The notes under the pieces are model-generated. The model did no database searches, was not told the DNA's origin, and was given only the letters and a program-made list of their open reading frames with translations. From Mycobacterium sp. IS-1742 (GTDB taxonomy: Bacteria; Actinomycetota; Actinomycetes; Mycobacteriales; Mycobacteriaceae): DNA of 64,000 bases. The stretch is from contig NZ_LQIV01000023.1 in assembly GCF_001500125.1 (NCBI RefSeq), positions 124,001 to 188,000 on the forward strand. The letters are read 5' to 3'. Shown piece by piece: positions 7,024 to 14,646 of this stretch; position 1 is the stretch's first letter; each line of letters starts with the position of its first letter. The position numbers and the translations under genes were made by a program.

Positions 7024-8676
7024 TCATCCGTCCGTCCGCAGCAACAGCACACCGCTCGGCGTCAACCCACCGCTGCTGACGACGGCCACCCGGGCGTCGG
7101 CCACCTGACGCTCACCGGCCTCCCCGCGCAGCTGGCTGACGGCCTCGTGCATCAGGCCCATCCCGTGGGTACGGCCGTGGGAGAGCTGACCGCCGTGGGT
7201 GTTCAGCGGCAGGACCCCGTCACGGGCGATGTTGTGGCCGCCGTCGAGGAAGTCCTTCGCCTCGCCGATCCCGCAGAACCCCAGGGCCTCGATCCACGAC
7301 AGGCAGTTGAACGTGAAGCCGTCGTAGAGCTCGGCGACGTCGACGTCGCTGGGCCGCAACGAGGTTCGCGTCCACAGGTGTGCGGACTGGCCGAGCACCT
7401 GCGGTTCGTGGGTCAGCGTCGTCTGGTCCCAGTCGGTGCGTTCGAGGATCTGGGTGCCGACGGCCTCGATGAACACCGGCTTCTTCGGCATGTCCCGGGC
7501 GGTGTCGACGGCCGACACGATTACCGCGACCGCACCGTCGCAGGGCACATCGCAGTCGTAGAGGCCGAACGGTGTGGTGATCGGCCGGGCCGACAGGTAG
7601 TCGTCCATGGACATCGGGTCGCGGTAGATGGCCGTCGGGTTGAGGGCGGCGTTGGCCCGCTGGTTCAGCGCGATCCAGCCGAGCGTCTCGCGGGTGGTGC
7701 CGTACCGGTGAAAGTGGCGCTGCGCGTTGAGCGCCAGCGTATGTGCGGCCGACGTCGCGCCGAACGGCATCTGCCAACTGGTCGTGCGCCCGCCGCCCGG
7801 CGGCGCCATCCTGCCCTCCTTGAGCAGCTGACCGAACGTGGCCTCCCACAGGGTGCGGAAGCAGAGCACGTGTCGCGCCATGCCGGTGGCGACGGCCATC
7901 ATCGCGGCGATCACCGAACCGCCGGGGCCGAACGTGTCCATACCCCCGTTGATCCACGTGGGACGCAGCCCCAGCGCACCTTCGAGCGCGGTCACGCCGC
8001 CTTCCCCCATACCCGCGACGTCGAGGCCCGGGTAGGTCGACAATCCGTCGATGTCGTCGAAGCTCAGGCCCGCGTCGGCGACGGCGGCCTCACACGCCTC
8101 GATGGTGAGCGACAGCGGCGGCACCATCAACCGACGCCCGAGTCGCGACGCGCCGATGCCGGTGATCGCCGACTGCTCCTCGAACCTGCGGCCGGGCAGC
8201 ATCGGCCGGACGTGGTCGCCGAACCGTTCGGGGGCGATCTCGTCGGCCGGCAGCGCACCGGCCTGCCCGGACGCGGGCCGGAACAGCGGCAGCCAGACGT
8301 CGTCCGCCTGCTCGAACACCACCTCGACCGGTTGTCCGAGTTCCAGGCTGTCGGGTTCGGATTCGACGATATTGGTGGTCAACCGGACCCGCGGATCCTC
8401 CTCGAGCGCGACCTGCGCCACCACATAGGGCGGCGGCAGATCGGGGAAACCGAAACGGTGGTTGACGGTGAATCCGGCCAGCGTGCCGCGACCCGAGACG
8501 GTGCGCACACCGAGCTTCTGGCTGCGGCAGTACCGGCAGATCGGTTGGGGCGGGTGGATCAGGGATTCGCAGTCCTGACACTGCTGGATGCGCAGTTCGC
8601 CGTCGGCGCCTGCGGTCCAGAAGAACTCGTTCTGCGCGGTGAGTTGAGGCAGCGGCCGGCCCGGGATGTCGGCCAC
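7024..8676 (-). CDS. DUF35/OB-fold plus thiolase-like fusion (retro-aldolase type)
   Basis: A 550-residue fusion. Residues 1 to about 140 form a DUF35 protein with zinc-ribbon cysteines (QCQDC and ICRYC) and an OB fold; the rest is a thiolase-superfamily lipid-transfer domain. Where thiolases carry the nucleophilic Cys, this protein has GGMDTFGPGG with no Cys, and the C-terminal GHPxGxTG is replaced by HGRTHGMG, so Claisen thiolysis is unlikely. In steroid side-chain degradation, Ltp2 and the DUF35 domain of ChsH2 form a CoA-dependent retro-aldolase; a similar C-C cleavage is the best inference. It is tightly packed between ferredoxin and alpha/beta hydrolase genes. Confidence 0.85.
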   Translation of the reverse strand: MADIPGRPLPQLTAQNEFFWTAGADGELRIQQCQDCESLIHPPQPICRYCRSQKLGVRTVSGRGTLAGFTVNHRFGFPDLPPPYVVAQVALEEDPRVRLTTNIVESEPDSLELGQPVEVVFEQADDVWLPLFRPASGQAGALPADEIAPERFGDHVRPMLPGRRFEEQSAITGIGASRLGRRLMVPPLSLTIEACEAAVADAGLSFDDIDGLSTYPGLDVAGMGEGGVTALEGALGLRPTWINGGMDTFGPGGSVIAAMMAVATGMARHVLCFRTLWEATFGQLLKEGRMAPPGGGRTTSWQMPFGATSAAHTLALNAQRHFHRYGTTRETLGWIALNQRANAALNPTAIYRDPMSMDDYLSARPITTPFGLYDCDVPCDGAVAVIVSAVDTARDMPKKPVFIEAVGTQILERTDWDQTTLTHEPQVLGQSAHLWTRTSLRPSDVDVAELYDGFTFNCLSWIEALGFCGIGEAKDFLDGGHNIARDGVLPLNTHGGQLSHGRTHGMGLMHEAVSQLRGEAGERQVADARVAVVSSGGLTPSGVLLLRTDG

Positions 8677-8678
8677 GC

Positions 8679-8993
8679 CTACAGCCCCGGAAGCATGTGC
8701 TCTTCGCGGACCGCGCCCGCGTGATCACCGTTCATGCCGTCGTCGGCGGGGACGGCGCCGGCCGGGGGTTGAGAGGGCCTGTCGCGCACCGGTTCTCCTT
8801 CGTGCATCTCGATGATGGCGTGGACGGGGCAGTCGAGCAGGGCGCGCCGCACGGCCGGCTGATCCGCCTCGGGCACGGTGCCGTTGCCGATCAGCGAGGC
8901 GTAGCCCCAGTCGTCGAGCGAGAAGTACTCCGGCGCATACTTGGCGCAGATGCCGAAGCCGTCGCACATCGTGCGATCGAGTCGGATCCTCAC
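8679..8993 (-). CDS. 3Fe-4S ferredoxin with C-terminal extension
   Basis: A 104-residue ferredoxin. Cysteines 10, 16 and 55 (CDGFGIC and LDCP) match the three-ligand P450-partner class. After the usual end near residue 62 it has about 40 extra polar, Pro/Gly-rich residues with no recognised domain. Its start overlaps the stop of the NuoF-like gene (4 bases) and its stop lies 2 bases before the next gene, so it is cotranscribed with a candidate NADH-dependent reductase. Together they could form an electron-transfer chain for the island's P450s; no P450 is directly in this operon, so the partner is inferred. Confidence 0.88.
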   Translation of the reverse strand: MRIRLDRTMCDGFGICAKYAPEYFSLDDWGYASLIGNGTVPEADQPAVRRALLDCPVHAIIEMHEGEPVRDRPSQPPAGAVPADDGMNGDHAGAVREEHMLPGL

Positions 8994-10288
8994 GCGCTCA
9001 CCACCGCCTCCACTTCGTAGGGTCGTCGGACGTCGAACAGGTCGGCCGCGCAGCTGTCACAGCTGCCCTGCCGGTGGCGGGCCACCGCCTGCGGGAACGC
9101 GGTGAGCAGGCTGGCGGCGACGTTCGTGGCGGCGTCGAGCGTCGCGCATGCGCCCCGGCCTCTGAGCACCACCGACCACCGCTCCAGCCGCGCCAGATCC
9201 TCGTCGGAGGCCACCCCGTCGCGCAGTGCGACGGCCACGGCCGCCATGGCCGCCGTCCCGTTGAAACACGACCCGCACTGTCCGGCGTTCTCCCGGTCGA
9301 AGTAGCTCAGCACCGACGCGGCGACCGCGACGGGGCATTCGTCGGTCAGCACGCCGACCGCCCCACAGCCCAACCCGCTGCCCAGCCGGCGCAGTGCCTC
9401 GTGGTCGAGCGTCGCGTCGAGGACGTCGCGATTCAGCAGACCGGTGAAATACCCGCCCATCAGCACACCGCTGACCGATTCCGGCGAGATCCCGTGCCAG
9501 CCGAGCACATCGGCGAGGGCGAGCCCGTGCGGCAACTCGTAGAGCGCCGGTGGCCGGCCGCCGCCGGTGATGGTCGCGAGGAACGTGCCTGGGGACGACG
9601 GGGTGCCCGCCGAACGGTAGTCCCGTGCCCCGTGCTCGTACAGATACGGCAGATTGGCGAGCGTCTCGACGTTGCTGACGAGCGTGGGCAGCCCGGCCAC
9701 CCCCTCCTCGAACGGGCGCGGCGGCTTGTCCGTCGGTTTGGCCGGTCCGCCGTTGACGGCGCGGACCGCGGCGGTCTCCTCACCGGCCACGTATCCGGCG
9801 TCGACGACGACGACGCTGACCGACACGCCGTTCAGCACCGCCGAATCCACTTGCGCGAGCGCACTTTCCACGCTACGGGCGGATTCCGGATCCGAGACGT
9901 AGACGACCGCGCGCTCGGCCTCCACGATGCGGGCGGCCAACCGCAGTCCGTCGAGCACCAGGTGCGGACGGTGCCGCAGCAGCCACCGGTCCTTGATCGA
10001 CGCGGGCTCGCCCTCCTCGCCGTTGGCGATCGCGACGGCGCCGCCGCGGGTGCGGCCGTGGTCGCGTACCGAACGCAGTTTGACCGCCATCGGGAATGCG
10101 GCGCCGCCACGACCGAGCAGTCCGGACAGTTCGACGTCGTCGAGCAGCCTGTCCGGTTCGGGCAGGTCACGGTAACCGCCGGAGGAGGCGTAGTCGGCGT
10201 AGTCCTCGCGCCCGGCCGGCACCCGCAACAGGCGAGGTGTGGTGCCCGGCCAGACGGCGGTGGTGAGATCGGTTGCGGTGGGGTTCAT
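8990..10288 (-). CDS. NuoF-like NADH:ferredoxin oxidoreductase flavoprotein
   Basis: A 432-residue homologue of the NuoF (51-kDa) subunit of complex I. The FMN loop GRGGAAFP and NGEEGEP are clear, followed by an SLBB-like region. The 4Fe-4S segment is altered: where NuoF has three clustered cysteines (SCGxCxPC) this protein has AGQCGSC, losing the first, while the later Cys (GACATL) is kept; an extra SCDSC occurs near the C-terminus. It is first in the operon and overlaps the ferredoxin start, so it probably passes NADH electrons to that ferredoxin and on to P450s. It is not part of a respiratory complex I operon. Confidence 0.85.
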   Translation of the reverse strand: MNPTATDLTTAVWPGTTPRLLRVPAGREDYADYASSGGYRDLPEPDRLLDDVELSGLLGRGGAAFPMAVKLRSVRDHGRTRGGAVAIANGEEGEPASIKDRWLLRHRPHLVLDGLRLAARIVEAERAVVYVSDPESARSVESALAQVDSAVLNGVSVSVVVVDAGYVAGEETAAVRAVNGGPAKPTDKPPRPFEEGVAGLPTLVSNVETLANLPYLYEHGARDYRSAGTPSSPGTFLATITGGGRPPALYELPHGLALADVLGWHGISPESVSGVLMGGYFTGLLNRDVLDATLDHEALRRLGSGLGCGAVGVLTDECPVAVAASVLSYFDRENAGQCGSCFNGTAAMAAVAVALRDGVASDEDLARLERWSVVLRGRGACATLDAATNVAASLLTAFPQAVARHRQGSCDSCAADLFDVRRPYEVEAVVSA

Positions 10289-10321
10289 CTGCGCTTCATC
10301 TCCGCGGATAGGCTGGCCGAC

Positions 10322-10795
10322 ATGAGAACTGCGGTGGTGCGGGTGGGTGTGGACCCGGCGGGTGACCTGACGCCCGCGCAGCTAGCCGACGGCATGTCGC
10401 GCCTGCGCGAACTCGGCGGTGCGGCGGGCGCCGACGTGGTGGACAACAACCTGCCCGCCATGCCACCGGGGCGCCGCGAAGCCGAACTGCTCATCACCGG
10501 CGACGATCCGGACCACCTCACCCGCATGGCGGTCGGTCTGTGCGCGAAGGCCTTCGGCACCGAGCCGGTCGCCGGTGTGCTCACCTACATCAGCCGCGGC
10601 ACCGACGACGACGCGTACGGGGTGCTGGCCGGTTTCGGGCTCACCGGCGACATCACCCGCACGGTCGACGACGACGGGTGGGACGTCGTGCACGTGACCC
10701 TGCGCAAGGCGGACATGGACCGGATTCCGGAGAGCCGCATCCACACCGCGCTGGAGGCCTCGCTGAACTGCGAGGTGCACATCCGCACGATCTGA
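10322..10795 (+). CDS. Conserved hypothetical protein
   Basis: A 157-residue protein that I do not recognise. The start ATG 10322 lies 33 bases from the divergent NuoF-like start, so a very compact bidirectional promoter must exist there. No signal peptide, membrane segment or cofactor motif is visible; charged and hydrophobic stretches alternate as in a small alpha/beta protein (VVRVGVDP, AELLITGDDP, DVVHVTLRK). A fairly Cys-poor sequence rules out an iron-sulfur role. It ends 5 bases before the convergent alpha/beta hydrolase stop. Good codon structure and a clean frame support it as a real gene. Function unknown. Confidence 0.7.
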   Translation: MRTAVVRVGVDPAGDLTPAQLADGMSRLRELGGAAGADVVDNNLPAMPPGRREAELLITGDDPDHLTRMAVGLCAKAFGTEPVAGVLTYISRGTDDDAYGVLAGFGLTGDITRTVDDDGWDVVHVTLRKADMDRIPESRIHTALEASLNCEVHIRTI

Positions 10796-10800
10796 GCCGC

Positions 10801-11718
10801 TCATCGCTTCAGGAAGTCCAGAATCGCCGGCGCCGCCTGCACCCAGGTGTCGAACATGTTGAACCGCTTGACCTTGCCCTGCGCGCGCTTCTCGCCCGCA
10901 CGTTCCCAGGCGTCCTCCGGCCACGGCGGGTCGATGACCGTGGAGCCCTTGATCAGACAGCTCACCTCCAACGACGTCCGCTTGGGATGGTCCAGGTCGT
11001 TCTCGCCGCCGCGGATGATGAGCGTCGGCACCCGGATGTTGTCGAACATCTCGTCCTCCACGCCCGGGATGGTCTGACCCGGTTTGGGCACGAAGGCGTT
11101 GAGCCAGCGCAACATCAGCTTGAGGAAGTCGTCGGCGTCGAGGCCGAGGATCCGGTCGCGGTTGCCCGGGTTCTCGGCGATGCGCTCCTGCCACTCGGCG
11201 ACGTGCGCGACGGCCTTCATGCCGGCCCCGCGCACCGCGAGGATGCTCGGCACGATGTAGTACGAGCCGAGAACGAACGACCCGTAGACGCCGCCGACGA
11301 TGTTCCACACGACGAGCTTGGTGACGATCTCCGGGTACAACATGGTGGTCAGCATCGAGTCCCGCGCACCGCCGGAGCCGCCGGCGAGGATGCACGGCCC
11401 GATGTCGAGCGTGGTGATCAGCTGGTACAGCGTCTCGGCCCGCATGTGCGATTCGCTCTGGCCGTAGAACTGCACGTCGGACTTCCCGCAGTTCGGCCGG
11501 TCCCACAACAGCACCCGGTAGCCGCCCTTGACCAGCGCCTGGGCCAGCGGCCGCAATCCCGGGATGTCCTTGCTGAACCGCCCACCCGGTGTGAGGGCGA
11601 TGAAGTCGCCGGTCTTGCCGAGGATCTCGTAGACGACCTTGCCGCCGTTGATCTCGATGACCTTCTCACCGCGTTTGAGTTGCGGGCCCCGCGTCTCGGT
11701 GTCGTCGGTGGTCGTCAT
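10801..11718 (-). CDS. Alpha/beta hydrolase lacking the usual catalytic His
   Basis: A 305-residue alpha/beta-hydrolase-fold protein. The nucleophile elbow GGSGGA and acid region (RGGENDLDHP) are present, but the C-terminal stretch where the fold normally supplies GH reads DPPWPED, with no His beyond about residue 250. It may be a non-hydrolytic member (C-C lyase, dehydratase or structural partner) or use a different base. Start ATG 11718 overlaps the Rieske stop by 4 bases (ATGA). It is the last gene of the amidohydrolase - amidohydrolase - Rieske - hydrolase operon. The family is certain; the reaction is not. Confidence 0.85.
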   Translation of the reverse strand: MTTTDDTETRGPQLKRGEKVIEINGGKVVYEILGKTGDFIALTPGGRFSKDIPGLRPLAQALVKGGYRVLLWDRPNCGKSDVQFYGQSESHMRAETLYQLITTLDIGPCILAGGSGGARDSMLTTMLYPEIVTKLVVWNIVGGVYGSFVLGSYYIVPSILAVRGAGMKAVAHVAEWQERIAENPGNRDRILGLDADDFLKLMLRWLNAFVPKPGQTIPGVEDEMFDNIRVPTLIIRGGENDLDHPKRTSLEVSCLIKGSTVIDPPWPEDAWERAGEKRAQGKVKRFNMFDTWVQAAPAILDFLKR

Positions 11719-12107
11719 GCCATCACCAGCACATCGTTGCCGACCACGCGGACCGGGTAGGTGCGGATACTCCATTCGGGTTTGACCGCGGTGGTTCCGG
11801 TCGCCAGCTCGAAACCCCACTGATGCCAGGGGCAGTAGATGTACTCCAGGTCGCGCACCATCACCGCGTCGCCGGGCACGTTGTCGTCGACGACGGTGCG
11901 CCCGCGGGCCCGGCCGGCGCACAGTGGACCGCCCTCGTGCGGACAGTAGTTGGCGATCGCGTAGAAGCTGCCGTTGACGTTGTAGACGCCGACGCCGTGG
12001 CGCCCGATCGGGACGACCTTGTGTGAACCGGGCGGGATCTCGTCGACCGTGGCGACGACGTGCTCACGCCCCTGGGCCAGCCGGGGCGGTTTCTTGTCCT
12101 CTGTCAT
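11715..12107 (-). CDS. Rieske [2Fe-2S] ferredoxin-type protein
   Basis: A 130-residue stand-alone Rieske protein. Ligand pairs Cys55-x-His57 (YCPHEGG) and Cys92-x2-His95 (YCPWH) are intact. It has no catalytic non-haem iron domain, so it acts as an electron carrier or as a small partner subunit rather than a dioxygenase by itself. ATG 12107 follows the upstream amidohydrolase stop by 5 bases, and its own stop overlaps the downstream hydrolase. No dedicated Rieske oxygenase large subunit is present in the window, so its electron acceptor is unclear; an amidohydrolase-linked oxidative step or a P450 are both possible. Confidence 0.9.
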   Translation of the reverse strand: MTEDKKPPRLAQGREHVVATVDEIPPGSHKVVPIGRHGVGVYNVNGSFYAIANYCPHEGGPLCAGRARGRTVVDDNVPGDAVMVRDLEYIYCPWHQWGFELATGTTAVKPEWSIRTYPVRVVGNDVLVMA

Positions 12108-12112
12108 CTCCG

Positions 12113-13255
12113 TCAGAACACTCGCACCTGGCCCTCGAGGGCCGGAACCGTGTCGGGCAGGTGATAGGTGGCGATGCCGTTCTTGAACATCACGGCCTCG
12201 CGCGCATGTTCGGGCAGGTGCTTGACCAGCCAGCGCGGATCGTCGAACGTCCAGTGCGGGTAGTCCGAGGAGTACAGCAGGATTTTCTCGCACTCCATCC
12301 ACTCGAAAGCGCGGGACAGCTCCGTCTTGTCCTCGGGATAGTCCAGCGGCTGGGTGGTGAACTTGATGTGGTCCTTGACGTACTCGGACGGTTTGCGCTT
12401 GATGTCCAGCCACGACTTGCGGGCCTCGTAGATCGCGTCCATCCGCCACATCAGCGGCAGGATCCACGTGAAGGCGTGTTCGACCAGCACGATGCGCAGT
12501 GTCGGGAAGCGGTCGAACAGCCCGTCGAACACCATGCTCATCACCTGATTGGCCGCCAGCAGCGAGTAGGTGACCATGAAATCGTGGTTGTAGCTGGGGA
12601 ATCCGACCGGCGGGATGGGCAGCTCTTCGTGATGGCTGCGCGATAGGTGGCAGCTGACCGTGATGTCGTGCTTGGTGGCCGCCTCCCACAGCGGGTTGTA
12701 CTTCGGATCGCCCCACGCCGGGCGCGGCTCGGCCTTGATCAGGATCTGCCCCATGTAGGGGTGCCCCGCCCAGCGCTCGACCTCACGGGCCGCGTCCTCC
12801 GGCGCCTCGATCGCCACACAGATCGAACCACGCCAGCGCTCGTGCCAGTTGTTGTGGCTGTCCAACCAGTGGTTGGCCTGCCAGTCGTTCAGGGCGCAAC
12901 TCATCGCGTGGTTCACCTCGGGGAAGCGCGCCGGGTACGCGGCGGGCTCGAGGACCGCGATGTCGGCGCCGGCCTCCATGATCAGCTGCTTGAACGCCAG
13001 GTCCGGATCGCTGCCGGGGAACTGGCCGTCGGCGGGGAAGGTGTCGACACGCATCGCATAGGCGTGGGCGTAATCCGGCGCGTCGTAGTAGATCTGATCG
13101 CCGACCTTGCGGTTGAGGAAGTACTTGCTGCGCCAGGGCTCCGGGATGTACTGGGCCAGGTCACCGCTGCGCGGAACGGGATGGACGTCGGAGTCGACGC
13201 ACCGGACCGCAATGCGCTCGGCCGCCGGCATGCGCGGTGTGGTTGTGACCGTCAT
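12113..13255 (-). CDS. Amidohydrolase (PF04909-type TIM barrel)
   Basis: A 380-residue metal-dependent TIM-barrel protein of the ACMSD-like amidohydrolase group, which includes decarboxylases and ring or C-C hydrolases. The N-terminal metal motif CVDSDVH and the C-terminal SSDYPHW with the conserved Asp are present, so it should be catalytic. I start at ATG 13255 because the longer open frame upstream runs through the end of the next gene. It lies 25 bases downstream of a related amidohydrolase that has lost two of these acidic residues; a catalytic/non-catalytic heteromer is plausible. Expression probably depends on the operator at 14476-14490. Confidence 0.88.
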   Translation of the reverse strand: MTVTTTPRMPAAERIAVRCVDSDVHPVPRSGDLAQYIPEPWRSKYFLNRKVGDQIYYDAPDYAHAYAMRVDTFPADGQFPGSDPDLAFKQLIMEAGADIAVLEPAAYPARFPEVNHAMSCALNDWQANHWLDSHNNWHERWRGSICVAIEAPEDAAREVERWAGHPYMGQILIKAEPRPAWGDPKYNPLWEAATKHDITVSCHLSRSHHEELPIPPVGFPSYNHDFMVTYSLLAANQVMSMVFDGLFDRFPTLRIVLVEHAFTWILPLMWRMDAIYEARKSWLDIKRKPSEYVKDHIKFTTQPLDYPEDKTELSRAFEWMECEKILLYSSDYPHWTFDDPRWLVKHLPEHAREAVMFKNGIATYHLPDTVPALEGQVRVF

Positions 13256-13280
13256 CGTCGTGTCTCCCTTGATCGTTCGC

Positions 13281-14378
13281 TCACTGCTGCGCGCCAACCT
13301 CTGCGCGGACGTCGATGCCGTAGAGCTCGGCTGCGTTGCGCCACAACAGCTTGTCGCGCTGCTCGGCGCTGAAGGCGGCCGGTGCCGACGGCTCGTTGAG
13401 TTGCCAGTGCGGATAGCTGGATCCGTACATGACCATGTCGTCCTTGTTGGTGAACGAGTGCCATTCCCCGGCGAAGTCGGCGTCACCGGGGCCGTCCATC
13501 GAACCCTGCACGAAGTACGTGTGGCCGGGCAGGTAGTCGCTCGGCATCTTCGGCGCCCACGGCGTCTGCTCGAGGTGTGGGCGTCCGAAGCAGTCCATCC
13601 GCCAGATGAACGGCGTCAGCAGATCGGCGGCGCCGTCCGCCCAGACGAACCTCAAAGTCGGCATCTGTTCGAATACCCCTTCGACGATGAGATTCATCAG
13701 GTGGTACAGGTAATTCAGGGCCATGAAGCTGACGTAGTTCTCATATGTCCGCGGCACGCCGGACGGTGTCGGGGCGTACTGGACGCCTGCGCCGACCTCG
13801 ATGTGCACGGAGACCGGCAGGTTCGCCGCGGCGGCGGCCTCCCACAGCGGCCAGTACTGCGGTTTGCCGTACAGCTCGCGTGACTGCAGGGGCACGCCGA
13901 TCTGCACGACACGCGGGTGGTCGCGGTACTTCTCGATCTCCCGCAGGGCGCCGGTGATGTCGTCGGGGTTGACCCGGACCGTGCCGCGGAAGCGCTCACC
14001 GTGCTCGGGGTGCTCGAGCCAGCGGGTGACCATCATCTCGTTGTGCGCCGCGGCGATCGCCGTGCCGAGGTGGCGGTCGGGCATGATCCCCCGGGTCATC
14101 GGGTGCAGGATCGCGATGTCGACCCCCCGGTCGGTGAACAGGTGCTTGGCCGCCAGGTCCGGATCGGAGCCCGGGTACTGGCCGTCGGGACCCTCGGTGC
14201 CCTTGGCGTACTCGCCGCCCGGGGCGCCGTACCAGTCCATCTCATAGTCGGGGAACCCGCGGCTCCGGAACGGCTCACGCATGAAGGTCTTCCGCAGGTC
14301 CTTGTTCGACTTCGCGAAGATGTGCACGCTGGCGTCGATCAGGGGTGAGCGCGTCCCGTCCGGATGCGTTGTGGCCAA
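13281..14378 (-). CDS. Amidohydrolase-like protein with degenerate active site
   Basis: A 365-residue paralogue of the downstream amidohydrolase. The barrel is full length, but the N-terminal metal motif reads LIDASVH (Ser for the second Asp of DxDxH) and the C-terminal motif reads GSSYPHW (Ser for the conserved Asp of SDxPH). Loss of both acidic positions suggests weak or no metal-dependent catalysis, or a partner-subunit role. It is first in the operon; the 268-base gap upstream is a divergent promoter shared with the acyl-CoA dehydrogenase genes and contains two copies of the island operator. It is cytosolic, with no signal peptide. Confidence 0.85.
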   Translation of the reverse strand: MATTHPDGTRSPLIDASVHIFAKSNKDLRKTFMREPFRSRGFPDYEMDWYGAPGGEYAKGTEGPDGQYPGSDPDLAAKHLFTDRGVDIAILHPMTRGIMPDRHLGTAIAAAHNEMMVTRWLEHPEHGERFRGTVRVNPDDITGALREIEKYRDHPRVVQIGVPLQSRELYGKPQYWPLWEAAAAANLPVSVHIEVGAGVQYAPTPSGVPRTYENYVSFMALNYLYHLMNLIVEGVFEQMPTLRFVWADGAADLLTPFIWRMDCFGRPHLEQTPWAPKMPSDYLPGHTYFVQGSMDGPGDADFAGEWHSFTNKDDMVMYGSSYPHWQLNEPSAPAAFSAEQRDKLLWRNAAELYGIDVRAEVGAQQ

Positions 14379-14475
14379 GGCTGTTCCTCCGATGTTCGTC
14401 CGGCGCGCAGACGGCTGAGCACGTGCGCGGCGATACCGGACACACTGTCAGTGTAAATCGAAGTTCTTCAAAGGC

Positions 14476-14490
14476 AAGAACCGAGTTCTC
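14476..14490. promoter_or_regulatory. Island operator, minus-strand side
   Basis: AAGAAC-CGA-GTTCTC, an inverted repeat with one mismatch in the outermost pair. It lies 98 bases upstream of the minus-strand amidohydrolase start (14378) and belongs to the GRRAAY-N3-RTTYYC set. Confidence 0.65.
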
Positions 14491-14598
14491 CCTTACCTCG
14501 TCGCCATCGTCGCAGGTGAACGGATGTGCTGGTCAGTCGCGCAGCGGTCCGCTTAGGAAACTTGGTAGTCGAGGCGGGAGAACGTGTAGACAGAATAT

Positions 14599-14613
14599 GA
14601 GAATGTTATTCTC
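14599..14613. promoter_or_regulatory. Island operator, perfect palindrome
   Basis: GAGAAT-GTT-ATTCTC, perfect 6-bp arms with a 3-base spacer, 33 bases before the ATG at 14647 and just upstream of the AGGAGG site (14635-14640). The position suits a repressor overlapping the promoter or transcription start. The same element recurs at 46287-46301. Confidence 0.8.
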
Positions 14614-14646
14614 GCAGGGTCGTGACACCGCACCAGGAGGCGCCGG

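Noticed and set aside
5202..7079. A 625-codon plus-strand frame opposite the dehydrogenase and hydrolase genes
   Set aside because: It is the complement of three clearly coding minus-strand genes with intact motifs.
8630..8645. AAGAAC-TC-GTTCT inside the thiolase-fusion gene as another operator
   Set aside because: The spacer is 2 bases rather than 3 and it lies within coding sequence.
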